NCBI RefSeq assembly: GCF_024582815.1
Contig: NZ_CP102099.1
Coordinates: 1,798,001-1,862,000 of the forward strand
Length of the DNA stretch: 64,000 nt
Direction of reading: 5' to 3'
DNA from: Acinetobacter colistiniresistens
Lineage (GTDB): Bacteria > Pseudomonadota > Gammaproteobacteria > Pseudomonadales > Moraxellaceae
The notes below the pieces were generated by a model. It saw nothing but the letters and a program-made list of their open reading frames with translations. It was not told the origin of the DNA and searched no databases. A program made the position numbers and the translations under genes. Of this stretch, positions 27,696-38,856 are shown in pieces (position 1 is the stretch's first letter; each line of letters starts with the position of its first letter).

Positions 27696-28240
27696 CTGAT
27701 TTTTTGATACAAACCCGCTCTGACGATCCCCGCTTTGGTTTCTTTGATTTTGTGCCATGTTGCGGGCAAGTTGAGTTGCGCTAGGTCGCGATCAGCCTCG
27801 ACATAAATCAAGGCTTTATCACTAATCAATGGATTGCTAAGTTCAGCAAGCTCTTGCCATAAATCAAGGTCATAAGGTGGATCAAGAAACACGACATCAA
27901 AGTTATTTTTTAACTTGTTTAATGCCAACTGTGCTGTTGTGACCAGCAACTGGCAATTTTCTGCTTTTAACAGTTGAATATTATCTTTTAAAAAGCGTGC
28001 TTGGGCTGGATTGGGCTCAATCATAACGACTTTTGCTGCGCCGCGAGAGAGTGCCTCAAAGCCGAGTGCACCCGAACCGCTACACAGATCTAAAACCTGT
28101 GCATTTTGAATATCCCACATGAGCCAGTTGAATAATGTTTCACGGACACGGTCTGGTGTTGGGCGTAAACCTTCAATACTCGCAAAAGGGAGGCTACGAC
28201 GTTTCCATTCACCACCAATAATACGCAATTGATTTTTCAT
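27692..28240 (-). CDS. rsmD: 16S rRNA (guanine(966)-N(2))-methyltransferase RsmD
   Basis: The 182-residue class-I methyltransferase has RIIGGEWKRRSLPF at its start, GLRPTPDRVRETLFNWL, the SAM-binding motif LDLCSGSGALGFEALSRGA and the catalytic FLDPPYD motif near residue 118. It methylates G966 of 16S rRNA. Its ATG overlaps the stop of mrdA by one base (TAATG), so the two are coupled. Confidence 0.95.
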   Translation of the reverse strand: MKNQLRIIGGEWKRRSLPFASIEGLRPTPDRVRETLFNWLMWDIQNAQVLDLCSGSGALGFEALSRGAAKVVMIEPNPAQARFLKDNIQLLKAENCQLLVTTAQLALNKLKNNFDVVFLDPPYDLDLWQELAELSNPLISDKALIYVEADRDLAQLNLPATWHKIKETKAGIVRAGLYQKIS

Positions 28241-30276
28241 TATTCAGTGATTCCATCCGCGGGTTGAGGCATATTATTCGCAGCAGGGCTAGAGGCCGCC
28301 GCAGATACAGACGTTACAGGGCTTGATGCAGCCTGTGTATTTTGTTCAGTCGTTGCAATACTGCCACTTGGTAGTTCGCCAGGTTTAATTCCCGCCGTCA
28401 TTAACCCCCCACTGACTTGATGGCCTGCAGGGCGAAGTGGGTTCTTTTTACGTGTTACTAACCAGTAGTCAAATATTGGACGTGCCAGTTGGGCGGCTGA
28501 ACCACCATGCTTACCATTTTCCCATACCACGGCAATCGCGATTTCTGGGTTATCAGCGGGAGCAAAGCCAACAAATAAACCATGGTCCCATTGTCGAGAA
28601 GACAGCGCAGCTTCGTTATAGCGTTTCCCTTGGGCAATACTTTTAACCTGTGCGGTCCCTGTTTTACCTGCAATTGAATATTGTAATCCGCCTTTGATAC
28701 CACGACCTGTACCCGATTGAATTACATCGACCATAGCTTCATGCATATTGATCCAGTCTTGTTCTGTACCATTGAAGTTAATTTTGCCATCAGGTGCATT
28801 GTGGACGTTAAATTTTTTGGCGCCTTTGGTTTCTCTGAGTACATGTGGTGTGACATGTGAACCTTTATTGGCGGTAATAGCAGTTGCCATTGCCAGTTGT
28901 AGAGGCGTGGAGGTAAAGGCGCCTTGCCCGATACTGACGGAGATGGTTTCACCTTTTAGCCATTTGGATTTGCGTGTTCGCATTTTCCACTCTGGGCTTG
29001 GATAGAGACCTGTGCTTTCACTTGGCAAGTCGACGCCTGTTTTTTCACCGAAACCAAATTGACGCATCCAGTCATTCATTTTTTCAATGCCCATCCGATA
29101 AGACAGGACATAGAAATAGGTATCACAAGAAACGATCTGAGCTTTATGCATGTTCACTGAACCATGACCTGTCTTCTTATGGTCACGGAAACGATGGCTA
29201 TCACCTGGCAGTGAGAAATAACCTGGATCGGAAATTGCAGTGCTCCAATCGACTAGCCCATAATGAATCCCCCCTAAACCAAACATCGGTTTAATGGTTG
29301 AACCTGGTGGATAAGCACCTTGAACCGCACGGTTATAAAGGGGCTGGTCGAGGTTGTCACGGAGGCCACTATAGTCTTTAGAGCTAATTCCCGTCACGAA
29401 GAGGTTCGGATTGAAACTTGGACTAGAGACGAGAGCCAGAATTTCACCTGTGCGTGGGTCCATTGCTACAATTGCGCCACGACGGTCAGCCAATTGTTTT
29501 GCCGCAATGGTTTGCAGACCATAATCAAGTGATAAATACAGATCATTACCACGCGCTGGATTTTGACGGCCTAAATTACGCAAGACATTGCCGTGTGCAT
29601 CGGCTTCGACCGATTCATAGCCTGGCGTCCCATGCAACAAGTCTTCATAACTTTTTTCGACCCCGATTTTACCAATCAGGTTGGTGCCCGCATATAAGTC
29701 CTTATCAATCGATTTCAGTTCTTTATCATTGATACGACCCACATAACCAATCACATGTGCAAACAGTTCACCATGTGGATAGTAACGCGTCATTTGGGTT
29801 TCGATCTTGACTCCAGGAAAGGCATATTTGACTTCACTGAATTTGGCAATATCCGCTTCCGTTAAATTTAGCTTAATTGCAAGACGTTCTGTTTTGCGAG
29901 CGGTTTTGACACGGCTTTTAAAACGATCAACATCATCCTGAGTTAAACCTAAAACTGGAATTAAACGGTTAATGGTTTCATCAATATCTGCTACATCGGC
30001 ACGGCTAAGTGTTGCTGTGAACACTGGGTAGTTATCGGCAAGTAATACGCCATTACGATCGTAGATATAACCACGTGCCGGTGCCAGAGGCTGTAAACGA
30101 ATCCGGTTTTTATCTGAGGCGGTTGTAAAATCATCGTAATGAACAATCTGTAAATATGCATAACGACAGATGAGCAAAAGTAGAAAAATCGCCACCAGAA
30201 AGATTGCAAAAAAGATACGACCCTTATAAATGCGCTTTTCTTGTTGCATATTTTTTAAAGGAAAGTGCTGTTTCAT
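28240..30276 (-). CDS. mrdA: Penicillin-binding protein 2 (elongasome transpeptidase)
   Basis: The 678-residue protein has one N-terminal transmembrane helix (IFFAIFLVAIFLLLLICRYAYL), a pedestal domain beginning DKNRIRLQPLAPARGYIYDRNGVLLADN, and a transpeptidase domain with Ser-x-x-Lys (GSTIKPMFG, near 325), Ser-x-Asp/Asn region (SCDTYFYVL) and KTGTAQ (near 537). It crosslinks peptidoglycan during rod-shape elongation and is a beta-lactam target. No rodA gene is adjacent. The proline/serine/alanine-rich C-terminal tail of about 60 residues looks disordered. Confidence 0.95.
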   Translation of the reverse strand: MKQHFPLKNMQQEKRIYKGRIFFAIFLVAIFLLLLICRYAYLQIVHYDDFTTASDKNRIRLQPLAPARGYIYDRNGVLLADNYPVFTATLSRADVADIDETINRLIPVLGLTQDDVDRFKSRVKTARKTERLAIKLNLTEADIAKFSEVKYAFPGVKIETQMTRYYPHGELFAHVIGYVGRINDKELKSIDKDLYAGTNLIGKIGVEKSYEDLLHGTPGYESVEADAHGNVLRNLGRQNPARGNDLYLSLDYGLQTIAAKQLADRRGAIVAMDPRTGEILALVSSPSFNPNLFVTGISSKDYSGLRDNLDQPLYNRAVQGAYPPGSTIKPMFGLGGIHYGLVDWSTAISDPGYFSLPGDSHRFRDHKKTGHGSVNMHKAQIVSCDTYFYVLSYRMGIEKMNDWMRQFGFGEKTGVDLPSESTGLYPSPEWKMRTRKSKWLKGETISVSIGQGAFTSTPLQLAMATAITANKGSHVTPHVLRETKGAKKFNVHNAPDGKINFNGTEQDWINMHEAMVDVIQSGTGRGIKGGLQYSIAGKTGTAQVKSIAQGKRYNEAALSSRQWDHGLFVGFAPADNPEIAIAVVWENGKHGGSAAQLARPIFDYWLVTRKKNPLRPAGHQVSGGLMTAGIKPGELPSGSIATTEQNTQAASSPVTSVSAAASSPAANNMPQPADGITE

Positions 30277-30516
30277 AGGGTGTCGACTTAATTACAAAAA
30301 TGGAGAGAGGAACAAGGCTACGCATTTTAACGTAAGTTGCATGATGATACTGTAGAATTTTCAACAAATCATGCAAATGATGCTGCGACAGTTTTTGACT
30401 TTGCAGACATGAAAATTGTATGGTCTTGTATATTAGAAGCAAAATAATTCTGTTAAAGTCACAAACTATTCGAAATAGGATTTTCCAATACACTCTTAGG
30501 GAAAATGGAGAAAATA

Positions 30517-31035
30517 ATGAGAAAAATTTGCCTTTTATTATCGGTTTTAACACTTACAGGCTTAGCCCATGCTGACGAAAATCCGTTTAAGCCTGAGCCT
30601 AAATTAAAAGATGCAAACGTTTCAACATGGAATGTGGGTGCTGGTTTTACCAAAAAGTTATTACATGCCAACCTTGAATGGGTAAATCCTTATGGTATTG
30701 CTTATGCCAAAGCAGGCGCATTTTTAAATGATGACAATGAGCCTGGTGCGCAAGTTGGCTTCCGCTATCCATACTATTTAACGGGAACAGATAAAAATGG
30801 CTATTATCTGGGCGTCTATGCGGGACATCTCGACAGTAAGAACTACGGCGGTAAGCAAAAGGGCAATTTAGGTGTGGGTGCTGATATTGCTTATGTTTGG
30901 TTGAATAGTGAACGTATTAGTACATTCAGTGTGGGCGCAGGGGTACGAGAAAAAATAGAAGACGGCAATGGCAATACGGTGAAAAAATCCGAGCCTGTCC
31001 TTCAGTTTTCTTATACCTTAAGTTTTGGTTTATAA
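30517..31035 (+). CDS. Exported hypothetical protein, possible small outer-membrane barrel
   Basis: The protein is about 172 residues with signal peptide MRKICLLLSVLTLTGLAHA. The mature part consists of alternating amphipathic strands (TWNVGAGFTKKLLHANLEWVNPYGIAYAKAGAFL, GAQVGFRYPYYL, GYYLGVYAGHL, LGVGADIAYVWL, STFSVGAGVREKI, EPVLQFSYTLSFGL), which suggests an eight-stranded outer-membrane barrel. The exact family is not recognised. ATG 30517 follows TGGAGA by 5 nt and is preferred to the ATG at 30505. Confidence 0.65.
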   Translation: MRKICLLLSVLTLTGLAHADENPFKPEPKLKDANVSTWNVGAGFTKKLLHANLEWVNPYGIAYAKAGAFLNDDNEPGAQVGFRYPYYLTGTDKNGYYLGVYAGHLDSKNYGGKQKGNLGVGADIAYVWLNSERISTFSVGAGVREKIEDGNGNTVKKSEPVLQFSYTLSFGL

Positions 31036-31096
31036 GAGGAAATTAACGTTCATCCTTTTATAGGCCATCATGTATCAATAATTCAGAGAGTCATGC

Positions 31097-32410
31097 ATGT
31101 TTGATTACGTCAATGAATTGTGGCAGATTTTCCTAAATCGACCTGACCATCTGGCAGTCTTGAGTATCATCCCTGTGACCGCCTTTGTAACATGGGCGCA
31201 CGTGTGGATGGCATTGAAAATGGTATTTTACCCAATCAACTTTTGGGGATTCCATTTAGGACCATTACCTGTAGGTTGGCAAGGGATTGTGCCACGGAAA
31301 GCTGGACGTATTTCAGGCATTATTACCGATAATACTTTATCTAAACTGGGTTCCTTGCGTGAATTTTTAGAAGCCATGGACCCAGAAGATATGGCAATGA
31401 TTATTGGTGAACAAGTTGGTTTTGAACTTGAGCATCTGATTGATGAGGTGATGATTGATCGCAATGCGGTGCTCTGGGAAAACCTGCCTTATTCAATTAA
31501 ACGCCGTATCTATGCACAAGCCCATAAACAATTACCAAATACCTTAAGAGAACTAGTGACTGAGCTGACCATGAACGTTGAGTCACTGGTGGATATGCGT
31601 GAAATGGTGGTCAGCCAAATGGAAGGTGACCGCCGTTTAATGGTGCGAATGTTTCTGAAAGTGGGTCAGAAAGAGATCAATTTTATTTGGCATATCAGCG
31701 CTTTAATCGGGATGTTCTTTGGTATTTTTCAAATGATCGTGTGGTTTGTGGTGCCTTGGCACTGGACCGTTCCGTTCTGGGCTGCCATTTGGGGCTTTTT
31801 AACCAACTGGATTGCCATCTGGATGGTATTTAACCCGATTGAACCACACTATATCCGCTACCCGCAGATTTTCCGCTTGACTAAAGATCGTAAATTTCCT
31901 TGGATTGTGCCTGTCTTGAAGATTGGTACTTATAATGTTCAAGGTGCCTTTATGAAGCGTCAGGAGGAGGTTTCAGATGTGTTTGCCAGTGTCGTGACTG
32001 AAGATTTAATTACTTTAAAGTCAATCATGACAGAAATGATGTACGGCAGTAAAAAAGATAAAACTCGCCGTATTGTCAAGCGTCATATCAATGAAATTAT
32101 GGAAACTCCATTGGTCAGAACCTCATTGCAGCTATCATTAGGGCCAAGAGAGTATGCTAGACTCAAGACCGACTTGATTGATCGCTCAATTGAAATTACC
32201 ATGGGACCAGTATGTGACCCAGCTCTGAATGCAAGTCGCGCGCAGAAGATCTTTCAAATGTTTAGAGACCGCATCCGTGAACTAACACCGAAAGAGTTCC
32301 AGAACCTATTGCGTCCTGCGTTCCAAGAAGATGAGTGGATCTTGATTGTACTGGGTGGAGTAACTGGTTTCTTTGCTGGTTTAATTCACTTATTTGTTGC
32401 TTTCTTATAA
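31097..32410 (+). CDS. DUF445 family membrane protein
   Basis: The 437-residue protein has transmembrane helices near both ends and in the middle (HISALIGMFFGIFQMIVWFVVPWHW...AIWGFLTNWIAIWMVFNP; C-terminal LIVLGGVTGFFAGLIHLFVAFL). The repeated pattern (GIVPRKAGRISGIITD... and ...PVLKIGTYNVQGAFMKRQEEVSDVFA) is typical of DUF445. Function unknown. It lies 83 bp upstream of adk on the same strand. Confidence 0.8.
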   Translation: MFDYVNELWQIFLNRPDHLAVLSIIPVTAFVTWAHVWMALKMVFYPINFWGFHLGPLPVGWQGIVPRKAGRISGIITDNTLSKLGSLREFLEAMDPEDMAMIIGEQVGFELEHLIDEVMIDRNAVLWENLPYSIKRRIYAQAHKQLPNTLRELVTELTMNVESLVDMREMVVSQMEGDRRLMVRMFLKVGQKEINFIWHISALIGMFFGIFQMIVWFVVPWHWTVPFWAAIWGFLTNWIAIWMVFNPIEPHYIRYPQIFRLTKDRKFPWIVPVLKIGTYNVQGAFMKRQEEVSDVFASVVTEDLITLKSIMTEMMYGSKKDKTRRIVKRHINEIMETPLVRTSLQLSLGPREYARLKTDLIDRSIEITMGPVCDPALNASRAQKIFQMFRDRIRELTPKEFQNLLRPAFQEDEWILIVLGGVTGFFAGLIHLFVAFL

Positions 32411-32481
32411 TTAATTTGATGTTGGTTGAGTGATAAGTCTGTATGATATTGCTCAATTTAAGATTTATTGTTTTTAAATGA

Positions 32482-33147
<666 letters not shown>

Positions 33148-33165
33148 TTTAAGCTATTGATTTTT

Positions 33166-33194
33166 AAAAGAGCTCTTAACGTAGGGCTCTTTTT
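33166..33194 (+). terminator. Terminator after adk
   Basis: AAAAGAGCTCT / AGGGCTCTTTTT around a short loop (one G-T pair), followed by Ts. Confidence 0.75.
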
Positions 33195-33209
33195 ATTTGG
33201 AGAAAACCC

Positions 33210-33392
33210 GTGCTCAAAGTTGTTCTGATCTTAGTGGTTATCCTGAGTTTTGTATTACTCTTATTTTTGTTATATCAAAGCCAAAAAATGCTGCGTCATG
33301 TACAACAGCAGCAAGCTTTAGAAAATAAGAAAAATGGCAAAACCCGCCAGTTGCATCCAAAACTGCAACAGCAAAAAAAACCTCAGGATTAA
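33210..33392 (+). CDS. Small single-pass membrane protein
   Basis: The 60-codon frame starts with GTG, 8 nt after GGAG. It encodes one N-terminal hydrophobic helix (LKVVLILVVILSFVLLLFLLY) followed by a basic, glutamine-rich cytoplasmic tail (VQQQQALENKKNGK...PKLQQQKKPQD). No family is recognised. It has its own ribosome-binding site and ends at a terminator, which supports a real gene. Confidence 0.55.
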   Translation: MLKVVLILVVILSFVLLLFLLYQSQKMLRHVQQQQALENKKNGKTRQLHPKLQQQKKPQD

Positions 33393-33404
33393 CTGAGGTT
33401 TTTT
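33375..33404. terminator. Bidirectional terminator
   Basis: AAAAAACCTCAG / CTGAGGTTTTTT with a 6-nt loop lies between the small membrane protein gene and the convergent nth gene, overlapping the last codons of both. Confidence 0.85.
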
Positions 33405-34075
33405 ATTGCAATGGTTTTATTGGCGCCAAACTCAAATCGATCAGGCCAATTGCAAACATCGGAAACGATACATTCGCCACATTTGGGTTTACGTGCAATA
33501 CAACAATAACGTCCATGCAAGATCAGCCAGTGATGTGCATCAATGATAAATTCTTTCGGAATCACTTTAATCAAGCGATCTTCGACTTCTAAAACATTTT
33601 TTCCAACCGCGAGTCCGGTACGGTTGCCTACACGGAAAATATGGGTATCAACGGCCATGGTCGGTTGACCAAAGGCAGTATTAAGCACGACGTTTGCTGT
33701 TTTACGTCCCACGCCTGGTAGGGCTTCCAGCTCTTTGCGTGTTTCTGGGATTTGTCCTTGATATTGATCGACCAGGATCTGACAGGTTTTAATCACATTT
33801 TCGGCTTTGGAGTTATATAAGCCAATGGTCTTGATATATTGTTTTAGCCCATCGACCCCAAGATTCAATATAGCCTGAGCGGTATTGGCAACAGGATAGA
33901 GTTTATCCGTTGCTTTATTGACACTAACATCGGTTGCTTGGGCAGACAGCAACACAGCGATCAGTAACTCAAAAGGAGAGGAATAGTTCAGCTCAGTCTG
34001 TGGATGAGGTCGTTGTTCACGCAAACGTTCAAAAAAAGTCTGAATCTGCTTTTTGGTCATATTTTTTACGGGCAT
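33389..34075 (-). CDS. nth: Endonuclease III
   Basis: This 228-residue base-excision glycosylase/AP lyase has the helix-hairpin-helix LPGVGRKTANVV with catalytic Lys125, Asp143 (VDTHIFRV) and a 4Fe-4S cluster loop Cys192-x6-Cys199-x2-Cys202-x5-Cys208. It removes oxidised pyrimidines. The start codon directly follows the stop of the rsxB-like gene (TAA ATG), so the two are cotranscribed. Confidence 0.96.
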   Translation of the reverse strand: MPVKNMTKKQIQTFFERLREQRPHPQTELNYSSPFELLIAVLLSAQATDVSVNKATDKLYPVANTAQAILNLGVDGLKQYIKTIGLYNSKAENVIKTCQILVDQYQGQIPETRKELEALPGVGRKTANVVLNTAFGQPTMAVDTHIFRVGNRTGLAVGKNVLEVEDRLIKVIPKEFIIDAHHWLILHGRYCCIARKPKCGECIVSDVCNWPDRFEFGANKTIAIKNLS

Positions 34076-34873
34076 TTAGATGTCCTGCAATTCATTTAAA
34101 CGTTGTTGTAAAGCAAGCAATTGTGCTTGCTTTGACTCATCGGCACGAACACTGAGCTGCTTTTCCAGTTTTTTAACTTGGGTGCGTAGTTTAGCCAGTT
34201 CAATGGTTGTTTTTGCATCCAACGTCGTGCTTTCTTTGGGTTTCTCCGTCAGGGTAATCACAGGAACATTGTTCAATGCTTGAGAGAACTGAGCAAAGAA
34301 TTCAACATCAATTTCTGCACGAACAATTGGCCCTTTACGGCTGAGACGGCGTGCTTCTTCGCGTTGGATATGGGCGTAATAACGCTGTCTTAAATCATCC
34401 TGTTCAGCTGTACGTTGGTCTGTGGTTGGTAATGGCTTGGTATCTGCAACCAGATCAATACAATCCACAGGACAAGGTGGAATACATAATTCACAACCAG
34501 TACACAGGTCAGTCAAAATGCTGTGCATTAATTTGCCGCTACCAATAATCGCATCGACAGGACAGGCACTAATACATTTGGTACAGCCAATGCATTCATC
34601 TTCACGAATGACTGCCTTGATCCGTTGTGGTCGACCATCAGCTTGAATATCCCAAACACTCGGTTCAGCTGTTAGGGGAGCACGTTTTAATAACGCTGCG
34701 AGTGCATCTGCAACGGGCTGTCCACCAGGCACACATTTATTTGCTTCTTCACCTTCAGCAATTGATTTTGCATAAGGTAAACAGCCGTCACGATGTCCAC
34801 ATAAACCACATTGTGTCTGTGGTAAAAGCTGGTCAATTTGGACAATAAGTGCGTGTTGTGCAGAAGGTGACAT
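34076..34873 (-). CDS. rsxB: RsxB/RnfB-like iron-sulfur protein without membrane anchor
   Basis: The 265-residue protein has the Fes-type 4Fe-4S cluster of RnfB (Cys22-x2-Cys25-x5-Cys31 and Cys47) and two ferredoxin motifs (Cys94, 97, 100, 104 and Cys124, 127, 130, 134). After residue 150 it has a charged tail with a coiled-coil-like end ([20 protein letters not shown]). Standard RnfB starts with a transmembrane helix; here the Fes motif begins at residue 22 with no hydrophobic segment. None of the other rsx/rnf genes are adjacent. In E. coli, nth closes the rsx operon, so this pair looks like what remains of that arrangement. It may act as a soluble electron carrier, possibly for cluster repair. 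Confidence 0.85.
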   Translation of the reverse strand: MSPSAQHALIVQIDQLLPQTQCGLCGHRDGCLPYAKSIAEGEEANKCVPGGQPVADALAALLKRAPLTAEPSVWDIQADGRPQRIKAVIREDECIGCTKCISACPVDAIIGSGKLMHSILTDLCTGCELCIPPCPVDCIDLVADTKPLPTTDQRTAEQDDLRQRYYAHIQREEARRLSRKGPIVRAEIDVEFFAQFSQALNNVPVITLTEKPKESTTLDAKTTIELAKLRTQVKKLEKQLSVRADESKQAQLLALQQRLNELQDI

Positions 34874-35259
34874 GTATCAAGAATGAAGCAAAAAAATAGG
34901 GAGCTTAGTATAGCAAATAATGCTTTAGCACGGCGACGCAATCTCAAATATCAAAATGAAAAATAGAAAAAATGGAATGCTTAACAATGGTGCTAATAGT
35001 GAAAATTTTTGGTGCATTTTTATGTATAAATGGAGTTTCTTGAGAGGTGGGATGAAAATATTGGTATTTTTTAAACTAAATTTACTTATATTTATTATAT
35101 AAATAACGAACATTTTCTGATTCAAGTTTATGATTTTAATTGATAAAAAAGTTAAATGTAAAAAAATATTGTGATGAAATAGTAATCTGTATTTAATAGG
35201 GACAGAATCCTGTTTTGGTGCATTTTTCGCACCAAGATAATTCATGCACTCGGGGGTGA
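34874..35259 (+). promoter_or_regulatory. 386-bp gdhA upstream region with repeated TTTTGGTGCATTTTT
   Basis: The 15-mer TTTTGGTGCATTTTT occurs exactly twice, at 35007-35021 and 35213-35227. The second copy forms an inverted repeat with what follows (TTGGTGC at 35215-35221, GCACCAA at 35229-35235). These resemble sites for a dimeric repressor or activator, with the proximal one 25-45 bp upstream of the gdhA start. The rest of the gap is very AT-rich. The ribosome-binding site GGGGGTGA lies at 35252-35259. Confidence 0.5.
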
Positions 35260-36606
<1,347 letters not shown>

Positions 36607-36647
36607 AAATCTCTCTCAATCCTTCTTTATTAAAGAGGGATTGCCAT

Positions 36648-36679
36648 AAAAAATCCGATGACAAAGCATCGGATTTTTA
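36648..36679. terminator. Terminator after gdhA
   Basis: ATCCGATG / CATCGGAT with flanking A and T runs. A further hairpin (CAATCC...GGATTG, 36617-36643) precedes it. It may also end the convergent META-domain gene. Confidence 0.8.
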
Positions 36680-36693
36680 TATATACGATTAAA

Positions 36694-37793
36694 TTATGGT
36701 TTTTTCACAATTTCTTGTTCAACAACCATATCGAGTACGTCTGCAATACTTGATTGGTCAGCAGCAGGGTTTTTAATGTCAAAACGTTTAACACGTACAA
36801 TCACACGTTGTTGTGGATTGTGCTCAAAACCTTCGATTTGACCGTAATACAATGACCAGTTTTTGTCTGCGTAAGTTTTTAAACCTTTGTCATCATATTT
36901 AATTTCACGAACTTGCATACAGGTTTGTGGTGCAACACCTGTGCATGATTTAGTTTCTGGTGAAATTTCGAGGAAAACTGTTTTACCTTCAGACTGGTAT
37001 TTTGCTTCAGGTGTCATTTTACCTACAAAAGTATATTTTTGACCTTTGGCATCAGCAATCACTAAGGTTGGTTGCTCTGGATTCGCTGCATTGACTTCAA
37101 ACGCGATTTGACGTTTTTGTAGAAGCTCACCTGCAAATTGTTCTTGCTTCATCAATGCTGGCTCACATGCCATTAATGTAGATGCGCCATCACCTGTAAC
37201 GATCAAACCATTTTCAACTTTCCATGATGTGTTGAGACGGTTACAACCTGTGTTTACAGATAAACGATCATTGTCCAAGAAGCTTAATACGATTGGGCGT
37301 TTAGTATCAGCAGGTTGATATGACCATGTGTAGTTGGTTAATACATTGCTATTTGCCACTTTTGCACCTGTAAATACATGTTTTTGACCTTTGCTATCTG
37401 TTACAGTCAAAATAGCTTGACCATTCACTGTGCTGATTTCAAATGGTACTTTTTTCTCACTAAAGATGTCAGCAGATAAACGTTCTTGCTGCATTAAATC
37501 ATCAGCACAAGCCATCATGGTAGATACAAGTGGAGAGGTTACAATTTTATTGCCTTCAATTTTCCAAGTACCACCTTGGTTATTACAACCTGTTTGGATT
37601 GCAAGTTGTTGATCAGCATTAAATCCAAAGGTTTTGATGCTTTAGAACCTTGATAAGTCCAGTTATATTCAACTAAGTTTTTTGCAGCAGTTGTATTAAT
37701 TTGAGAAATTACATTATCAGTCACATTTTGCACAGTTTGGCACGCCATTAACGAAAGCGGAAGTAATGCAAGAACTAAATATTTGATTTTCAT
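36694..37793 (-). pseudogene. META-domain (HslJ-like) lipoprotein gene, frameshifted
   Basis: Two frames on the minus strand together make one lipoprotein with two META-type domains. The first frame (from ATG 37793) has a lipobox (LPLSLMAC) and reads ...NLVEYNWTYQGSKASKPL before running out of frame near 37620-37640. The second frame continues as FNADQQLAIQTGCNNQGGTWKIEG...VSTMMACADDLMQQE, clearly the remainder of the first META domain. A second, homologous META domain (TNYTWSYQPADTKRPIVLSFLDNDRLSVNTGCNRL) and a C-terminal DUF4377-like part follow. Alignment of the two domains suggests that a few bases, perhaps seven, were lost at the junction. The downstream fragment of 274 residues has no signal peptide of its own, so the product is probably lost unless this is a sequencing error. 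Confidence 0.75.
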
Positions 37794-37983
37794 ATTCAAA
37801 ACAACGATAAGTAAATAACAGACATAAGCTTAAAGTATTCTTAAAAAGAGAACATGGTATCCGTTTAGGAGTTAAGTTCGTTAAATGTTTCTATTTGTAA
37901 AATTTTGGAAAATATAGAAGATTTATAGGCTTGCTGCTATTTGGTTCAAGCCTATTTTGTAATTTTGTGATGTAGTTGGTTAT

Positions 37984-38757
37984 TTAGTCAAAACGATAAA
38001 TGTCCATTCCCAATGAACCCATCGAGAAGCTACTATGCACAATATTGAAACGATGACCCGTACCCATTGCAAAGAATAGTGGTGCAAGATGCTCAAGGCT
38101 TGGGTGATTACGCTCAATATAAGGCAATGATGGCCAATTCAGTACAGCATCAAAATCTTGGTGACTAAGTTTACTGACGACAGTATTGCGAAACGTACTG
38201 GCCCATGTGGGTACATCGGCATCAGCATGCCATGATAACTCAGCTAGATTGTGCGTGATGCTGCCTGAACCAATCAACAGAATTTGTCGTGCTCGTAAAG
38301 GTGAAAGCACTTCTCCAATACGGTAGATATCATCAGCACTCATATAAAGAGGCAGTGAAATTTCAATCACGGGAATATCCGCATTTGGATACATGTGTAA
38401 AAGCGGCATCCAAACGCCGTGATCTCGTGGACGAGTACTATTTGCATGAGCTGGAATACCCGCTTCGGCAAATAAAGCTAATATTTCTTCTGCCAGTTTG
38501 GGTGCACCCGCTGCAGGATAGCGGATATTGTAGAGCTCAGGTGGGAAGCCGCGGAAGTCATGCCAGGTTTCTGGGCGTGTTGAGGTATTGACTTCTAAAG
38601 CTTGGCTTTCCCAATGTGCTGACATGACGATAATTGCTTGAGGCTTGGGTAAGTTGCTACTCAGGCGATACAGTGCAGGACCCACTTGTTCGGGATCAAG
38701 TGCTAGCATGGGCGAACCATGAGAAATAAATAATCCGGGTAAAGTCTGCAAGTCCAT
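37984..38757 (-). CDS. LigB/DODA-type extradiol aromatic dioxygenase (YgiD-like)
   Basis: The protein is about 257 residues with the metal-binding pattern of 4,5-DOPA-type extradiol dioxygenases: His13 (ISHGSP), His48 (SAHWES), His113 (RDHGVWMPL) and His169 (GSGSITHNL). It should open a catechol-type ring next to the hydroxyls, using Zn or Fe. ATG 38757 has AGGTG upstream; an in-frame extension to 38811 lacks support. It is a single gene, and its physiological substrate is unknown. Confidence 0.8.
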   Translation of the reverse strand: MDLQTLPGLFISHGSPMLALDPEQVGPALYRLSSNLPKPQAIIVMSAHWESQALEVNTSTRPETWHDFRGFPPELYNIRYPAAGAPKLAEEILALFAEAGIPAHANSTRPRDHGVWMPLLHMYPNADIPVIEISLPLYMSADDIYRIGEVLSPLRARQILLIGSGSITHNLAELSWHADADVPTWASTFRNTVVSKLSHQDFDAVLNWPSLPYIERNHPSLEHLAPLFFAMGTGHRFNIVHSSFSMGSLGMDIYRFD

Positions 38758-38856
38758 AAATAAACACCTGAAAGGGAATATATGATTATCCTGACAAATT
38801 CTGTACAGCAATGATATCCCTTAAAATTCAACATATTGTTCTAAAATCAGAACAGT

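Noticed and set aside
34080..34848. Plus-strand open frames opposite the rsxB-like gene
   Set aside because: They mirror the minus-strand gene, whose cysteine motifs are unmistakable, and have no family likeness.
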